From the NCBI RefSeq assembly GCF_016859285.1, contig NC_053402.1, positions 6,667,031 to 6,731,030 of the forward strand: DNA of 64,000 nucleotides, in the 5' to 3' direction. The position numbers and the translations under genes are program-made. Each line of letters opens with the position of its first letter. The stretch's first letter is position 1. The notes beneath the pieces were generated by a model, which saw only the letters and a list, made by a program, of their open reading frames with translations, was not told the DNA's origin and did not search any database. Origin of the DNA: Xiphias gladius (taxonomy: Eukaryota; Chordata; Actinopteri; Istiophoriformes; Xiphiidae). Positions 51,431-64,000 of this stretch are shown here, piece after piece.

Positions 51431-51926
51431 ATGGAGTAATTTGATTCAACAGGGTCTTGCATGAAAGTCAAGTGCGACTGATGCTTCCAGTATTAAACAC
51501 CATGTTTCCTCTGGACTCCCTACACACAAAAGAATCTCACAAAACTGAGCCACAACAACACATAAATAGGCAGTGTCAATTTAATTGAAACTTTGATTTG
51601 CCTATTAACAAATCAAATTATTAATGAACCCTAACATAAACCAAACATGACAAATTTGATAAGATTTAACAATGATGAGTAATGCATGTCAAGTTTCTGA
51701 AACACCTTTTGACACCAGATCAAATCACCAACGTCCAACAAATAAGACAAAAACAATACAAAAAAAGGGGAAAGGTGTGTCGGTCTAAGCAGTTTGTGAG
51801 AGCCTTAATGTGAGGGGTAATTTGAATGGGTAGTATGAGAAGGTCAAGATTTGCAGGCCCTCTCAGAGCTTCTCCCAGATGGTTTTCCCCTCTAAACACT
51901 GTTGCTTCATCTTCACCTTTTGGAGC

Positions 51927-52858
51927 CTACTTGACCAGAGGCCTGGTTTTATCGTCGTCGCCACACTGGTGGGCTTTGTACTTTTTCACCTCAGCCATGT
52001 ACTTTGACCAAGCATCACTCTTGCCTGGCTCAACCTGGCAGAAAGGAGGCAAAGGTGATCAATTGTGGGAATCAAAAGTACACACAGTTTATGCTGACAC
52101 TACTGCCAACTCCACTTACTTCTGTGTCCTGTTTCTGCTTCTTTGCAACCATGCCGGTCTTTAGGAACACACCGCCTCTGCGCTTCCCCACCTGGGTTAG
52201 GGGATAGAAGACTGAAACCGTTATAGGAGCCCTTGCAGGTGGACTGCCAATGAAGGAGACTACACCAGAGCAGAAGGTCTACATTTAGTCTCCTGCCAAA
52301 CCACCAGCAAAACCATCATCAGTGAGGATCATCCCTTGACTTGACTTATCTATTTGTTACAGTGTAAAATAATGCAAGTATAAAACTAGCACTGGCATGT
52401 GTGTGAAATGCTACTGGCAATTAATACTAAAATACTGGCCATGATTTCAGGATGTAATGACTCAATTGCCAGTTAAATTAAGACTTTCAATCAGTGCACG
52501 GTCCTTTAATTTGGATGTATGTTGAACTACTGCTATCTCATCTTACAACTGCCAAACCCCTTACAAAGGTTGTCACGGGAGGGGGCTTCTTTTCCACTGA
52601 TGTCTGTCCTTGCTCGGTGGCTCTCGCGTCTCCACCTGTTTGCGACCTCTCCTTTTTCCTCCTCTCCTCCTCCATCTTCTTCTTGAACATCTCCATGAAG
52701 CTGCCGTCGTTAGCGAACACATTTCCTCCGGGCACCGGGACGTTGCTGGCTGCCGGTGCGGGGCTGCTGGACGGGGACGCAGGGCTCCCGCAGCTGGAGT
52801 CGCCGCTGCTGCCGTCACCGCTTGTTTGAGGTTTGCTGTGTGCGCGCTTTGGATCCAT
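51927..52858 (-). CDS. trir: telomerase RNA component interacting RNase (C19orf43 family)
   Basis: Small nuclear protein reported to have exoribonuclease activity on telomerase RNA. Three certain coding exons on the minus strand: 52858-52565, 52191-52120, 52034-51927, giving 157 residues from the internal MDPKRAHSK start. Diagnostic motifs are VFANDGSFMEMFKKKMEEE (about 47-65), VGKRRGGVFLKTGMVAKKQK in exon 2, and SDAWSKYMAEVKKYKAHQC plus the terminal DDDKTRPLVK in exon 3. The N-terminal 45 residues are Ser/Pro/Gly-rich and poorly conserved. An upstream exon (separate entry) may supply the true start and give 162 residues. It neighbours hook2, as on human chromosome 19. Confidence 0.92.
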
Positions 52859-53369
52859 GTTTCCTGGGCGTAATGTTCATACAGAGGCACAGTCCAGCAG
52901 CTCAAAAGCGAGTATGTATCCGTCAGTTTTGTAATAAGTATGGCTTTGTTGCGAAGTTGGCCTGTAATGAACAACACTACCAACACACTGGACCCCACCC
53001 CACGATACAATTTAAAACGCTCCGGAGTTAATCTAAACAGCTACACAGTTCATTTAAAAAAAGTGTAGCTGTTTATAAGAAATAAGGCGAAATGAAAAAA
53101 AAGCTAAAGAGCTTCACAATGTAAGCCCTCTAGCGCATAACCGCTGACAAAAACATAAGCAGGCGGTGGTTACGCTGCTAGCATGCCCGGTTTGGTAAGG
53201 CCTTTATGGACGACCAAACTCGACTTGAATCTACAGTTCACGTGTGGGATGTAACCAAATATAAAAATACAGCTGCAGCGCACTACAAAGTTAAATACCT
53301 GTAACAAACGCGGAGAGGATCCGGGACTTTGCCAACGCTTTTCGCTAACTTTCGCTCCCCATCACTCAC

Positions 53370-53379
53370 TGTCAGCCAT
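53370..53379 (-). CDS. trir: probable trir start exon (MAD-R) with upstream CRE
   Basis: On the minus strand, AAACATGGCTGACA is followed by GTGAGT. Joining it to an acceptor (ACGCCCAG) just above 52863 gives MADRN-MDPKRAHS in frame with no stop. The ATG context is strong. A full palindromic cAMP response element, TGACGTCA, lies at 53396-53403, which would leave a very short 5' UTR if transcription starts downstream of it. This is inferred from splice signals only. Confidence 0.55.
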
Positions 53380-53395
53380 GTTTAATTTCGTCTGA

Positions 53396-53403
53396 TGACG
53401 TCA
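53396..53403. promoter_or_regulatory. CRE/ATF site (TGACGTCA)
   Basis: Perfect 8-bp palindromic CREB/ATF consensus, 17 bp upstream of the candidate trir start codon in a CG-containing stretch. It is a probable trir promoter element. Confidence 0.55.
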
Positions 53404-53600
53404 CGGAGCAGCTCTTGCGCCCCCTGCTGTGTCGGAAATGAAACTGATATTAAAAAGTAAAAAAATGATACTTAAAATGATTCTGGCGATTTCTCACTGA
53501 AAACGGTTACTATACTTATCTGCATGGGTTGAAAAATTCAAACATTACGCACCTCTACAATGTCATACAAACCTTTTGTTTAGGTCTATGGGTGCTCGTA

Positions 53601-54417
53601 CAGTTAGGTACATAGGTATTTGGACAGCGACACAATTTTTTGTAATTTTGCCTCTGTACACCATCACAATGGATTTGAAAAGAAGCCACCAAGATGTGAT
53701 GGAAGTGTAGACCTTTCGCTTTAATTCAAGGGGTCTAACAAAATATCACATTAACCGTTTAGGAATTACAGCCATTTTTATACATAGTCCCTCATTTTGA
53801 GAGGCTCAAGAATAATTGGACAATTGACAATTGATCAGTTTCATGGCGAGGTGTGGCCCGTTCCCTGTTATTTCATGATAAAATAAGCGGATAAAAGGTC
53901 TGGAGCTGATTCCAAGTGTTGAATTTGCATTGGTAACTGATCATGGGAGCCCTCAATATGCGGTCCAAAGAGGAGTCAATGCAAATGAAGGAAGCCATCA
54001 TTAGGCTGATAAAACAAAACAAACCTATCAGACAGTTGCAGAAACTTTGCAGTAAAGGCCTGGCAGAGCATCTCAATGGAGGAAACTCAGCATTTGGTGA
54101 TGTCCAAGGGTTCCAGACTTTAGGCAGTAATTTACTGCAAAGTATTTTCATCCAAATATTAAAAATAATCCTTATATGTATAATTATGTTGGTTTGTCCA
54201 ATTACTTTTGAGCCTCTGAAAATTAGGGATTATGTATAAAAAATGGATGTAATTCCTAAACGGTTAATGCAATATTTTTTTTGAACCCCTTGAATTAAAG
54301 CTGAAAGTCTACACTTTAATCACATCTTGATTCGTTCATCTCAAATCCATTGTGGTGGTGTACAGAAGTAAAATTACGAAAATTGTGTCGCTATCCAAAA
54401 CCTTATGGACCTAACTG
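53601..54417. mobile_element. Tc1/mariner-like element, internally deleted
   Basis: The ends CAGTTAGG and CCTAACTG are flanked by TA on both sides (53599-53600, 54418-54419), the Tc1/mariner target site. Long terminal inverted repeats of about 200 bp can be followed from each end with scattered mismatches. The centre keeps only a fragment of an N-terminal helix-turn-helix-like region (frame 53943-54239, starting MGALNMRSKEES), with no catalytic DDE domain. At 817 bp it is about half the size of a complete element and cannot be autonomous. Confidence 0.85.
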
Positions 54418-54419
54418 TA

Positions 54420-55159
54420 TACTTCATCTTTGTTGTTTAAATTGTAGTATATCATTAATCAAAATTCATGTATGGCTGTTATTTACCCCTTGGACCTGTT
54501 GGCTTGGGAATGACTAAAATCTTCTATTTTTTCCATTTATTTGTCCCTGGGGTTTTTGTCACAAGTTCTGAGTAGAATAAGGTATGGCTGGGTTGTAATT
54601 AGGTGTGCATACTGTAATACTCATCAAGTAGGATTTCAGATACTTAAAGCCAAGCTGACTTATTTTGAGCTATGTTCATTCTTGCATACATCTCACATAG
54701 AAAGTTTAGACTACAGAACTGTACTGCAATTTTAAAATTAACCACACAAAACAAATGCAGGTAAGTACTGTATTTGTCATTTTGTCTGTACGTGCTGTTT
54801 TACATGATTTTTTGGGGGGATTAATTAATTAATGGGGTTGATTAGATTTAGATATGTTGGTTTTCAAGTCTGTCAGATATGCATGTTGAAAGTGGTGTGA
54901 TTGATAGAGTCCTTTCACAATTTCAATCAATTGTTCGACAGCTGCCCAAAAGGATGTGAGAAATCTGAATAATCGGTTTGGCCTTTAGATCCTGACAGAA
55001 TTAAACTGTGCCCACTAGAATGACCAAGATGATAAAACCAGGGTCAGTCATCTTTCTCAGATCCTTCGAAAGAACTATTTATTAGCCTGTAGTGACTACC
55101 CATGTATGGATACTTCTTCAGTTATCTTTTAACATTCTGACAAAAGACAACACCGGACA
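54420..55159. other. hook2 downstream flank
   Basis: AT-rich sequence between the Tc1-like element and the inferred hook2 3' end. I see no gene or recognisable repeat in it. Confidence 0.4.
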
Positions 55160-56829
55160 CCAGTTTTTAAGATCCCGTTTATTTGTAGTGCAAAAGTACA
55201 ACGGACAGAACTACAAATCTGTAACTTGCCTCAGATCCCTGTGTGAAGTACAGTATGCTATAGTCTACTAGACCATTAAATGAAACAAACACTGACAACC
55301 ATGTGCAGTAAAGATAATGACTTAACACCATAAATATCAACTCAAAAATAATAAAACATCCGGAGAGAAACATGTGCATACAGCAGCAGGATTTCGGTCT
55401 GTGTAGATCATAGCACAAACATTTACAGGGCCGTAGTACAAGTCACAAAACAGCAGCTCTGATAAGGGACAGACTTAAGTTACGACATCTGTTGAAAAGG
55501 AAAGATGCAGTGTGGATAAATGAGCTATCTAGTGCAGACTCTACCTTCTGTATCTGCCTCTGACTTCCTGTCAACAGACAACAAAAGAATTCCAGCTTAT
55601 TGATGTACACATTTCCTTCCAGTTCAAGCAGTGATAAAAAGCCATTAGCTGAGTCATTATTTTTAGTGTTATAATAATTAGGGACTCATTCACATTGTGT
55701 TTTCCAGTCTTTGTGATAAACTAAGAGGCTTCCAGCTACCTACGTTCACATTAGCCTAAAGTGGTGAATACAATCAGGTCCCACCCACAACCAACACCCT
55801 GCTTCAATCTTTGGGAAGAGGGAAGGAGATGAAAAAAAAAGGATAAATCAAAATCATAGGCAATAAATGAGAACACTTGAGAAAATCAAACTTCAGTTTC
55901 CTCTATATTATATATCTATATCTATATATATCCATATCTATATATCCATATCTATATCTATATCTATGTATCATCCAGAGTGTTTAGCGAGGCAATGAAT
56001 AAACCCACCCATCTAAAGATGAAGTGCTTTGGTGTATCTTGTGAAAATTCTAATAATTTCTTATTATGAACATTATGTTCAGGGAAAATTAAAGTGAAAA
56101 AAAGAAAAACAAGACTTAAGCCATTAAACAACTCTCATGCTCTTTACATCTTTTCAAGGTCATTCAAATTAAAACAAAAAACTCACCTCAAAACACAGGA
56201 TCTAGAAGACAAAAATAAATTCTGAGAAAATTCAAAACAAATGAACAATACCAGAGAGATGTAACAATGGCTAAATGTATCTGTTTGCACTCTATAACTT
56301 GTATAGCTTTATGTCTTCTTTAGCATTTACAGTAAATGTATTACCCCTAATAACTCTTCCCTCATCTGCCACATTTAAACTGTAACCTTGACAAAACTAG
56401 TTCAAATTCCATCCTATTGTATAACATAAAAGATATTAAAAAAATATTTAAAAGAGACCTTGAAGAAACAGGAGTGAGTCCAAGAGGCTAAAGAGGAAAT
56501 AAAAAGTCACCTTAAAAGGTGAGGCAGCCTCTTTTCAGGCCCTACAACTCCTTCTACTCCATCATTTCTGTTTCCATAGGTTAACCCTGAATTTTATCAA
56601 CAGCTGAGTTAACAGTAGTTTCTCTCTCCTGTGGGGCTCCACAGAGAAAATAATAAATTCCCGTATCATTAAGAGCCAGCAGGGGGCAGCAGCAGAATGA
56701 AAAACACTGATGTGCAGCATCCAGTGAAGGTATAAAGGCAAAGTTACGGGAGTTCAGATGAAGTTTGCTGTAGATCAATTCATCTTCTCTATACTTTATT
56801 TCAGCATGTTTGTCTCGTGCCTGGAGGTT
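55160..56829 (-). other. hook2: hook2 3' UTR (extent inferred)
   Basis: Minus-strand non-coding sequence after the hook2 stop at 56830-56832. A minus-strand AATAAA (TTTATT at 55178-55183) marks the likely end, giving a UTR of about 1.65 kb. A (TATATC)-type tract lies at about 55904-55968. Confidence 0.5.
55904..55968. repeat. (TATATC)n / (TATC)n short tandem repeat
   Basis: Imperfect tandem TATATC and TATCCA units within the inferred hook2 3' UTR. Confidence 0.8.

Positions 56830-64000
<7,171 letters not shown>

Noticed and set aside
53178-53195. Plus-strand ATGCCCGGTTTG followed by GTAAGG, as a start exon divergent from trir
   Set aside because: No plus-strand acceptor or coding exon that could follow it is seen before hook2, and the region beyond is a transposon.
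53943-54239. 98-codon frame starting MGALNMRSKEES
   Set aside because: It lies inside the Tc1-like element and is a transposase remnant without a catalytic domain, not a host gene.

Overview
This is a vertebrate nuclear window, almost certainly from a ray-finned (teleost) fish. It has split genes with short GT-AG introns, very long (AC)n and (AT)n microsatellites, several short inverted-repeat DNA transposon families typical of fish genomes, a deleted Tc1-like element and a tRNA-derived SINE. All coding regions were assembled by hand from splice sites, reading-frame continuity and recognition of the protein families. The species cannot be named from the sequence.

Layout: (1) 1-3415, 5' flank or first intron of a myosin gene, with microsatellites. 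(2) 3421-23976 (+), a complete 39-exon coding region for a MYH9-type non-muscle myosin II heavy chain (1953 aa), plus two candidate cassette exons in actin/nucleotide loop positions. (3) 28579-31690 (+), slc25a38, mitochondrial glycine carrier (285 aa). (4) 34189-36860 (+), rpsa, small-subunit ribosomal protein SA (305 aa), with a TATA box, a 5'TOP start and two H/ACA snoRNAs in successive introns. (5) 39671-50805 (+), ubn2, ubinuclein of the HIRA histone H3.3 chaperone complex (1180 aa, 17 exons). (6) 51927-52858 (-), trir, probably with an upstream start exon at 53370-53379. (7) 53601-54417, a Tc1/mariner deletion derivative. (8) 56830-64000 (-), hook2, the last 463 codons of a Hook dynein adaptor; its 5' part lies beyond the right edge.

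The genes do not form one pathway. Two neighbour pairs are familiar from mammals (slc25a38-rpsa and trir-hook2), while myh9 and ubn2 lie on other chromosomes in human, so the block is a fish-lineage assembly of older pairs. No prokaryote-like system is present. The most interesting material is in splicing architecture: a 63-nt loop-2 exon in myh9 that resembles the neuronal B2 insert of MYH10, a 21-nt loop-1 microexon, a U12-type intron in the motor domain, a 6-nt microexon and a GC-AG intron in hook2, and a hook2 5' splice site formed by the first repeats of a 131-bp dinucleotide tract.
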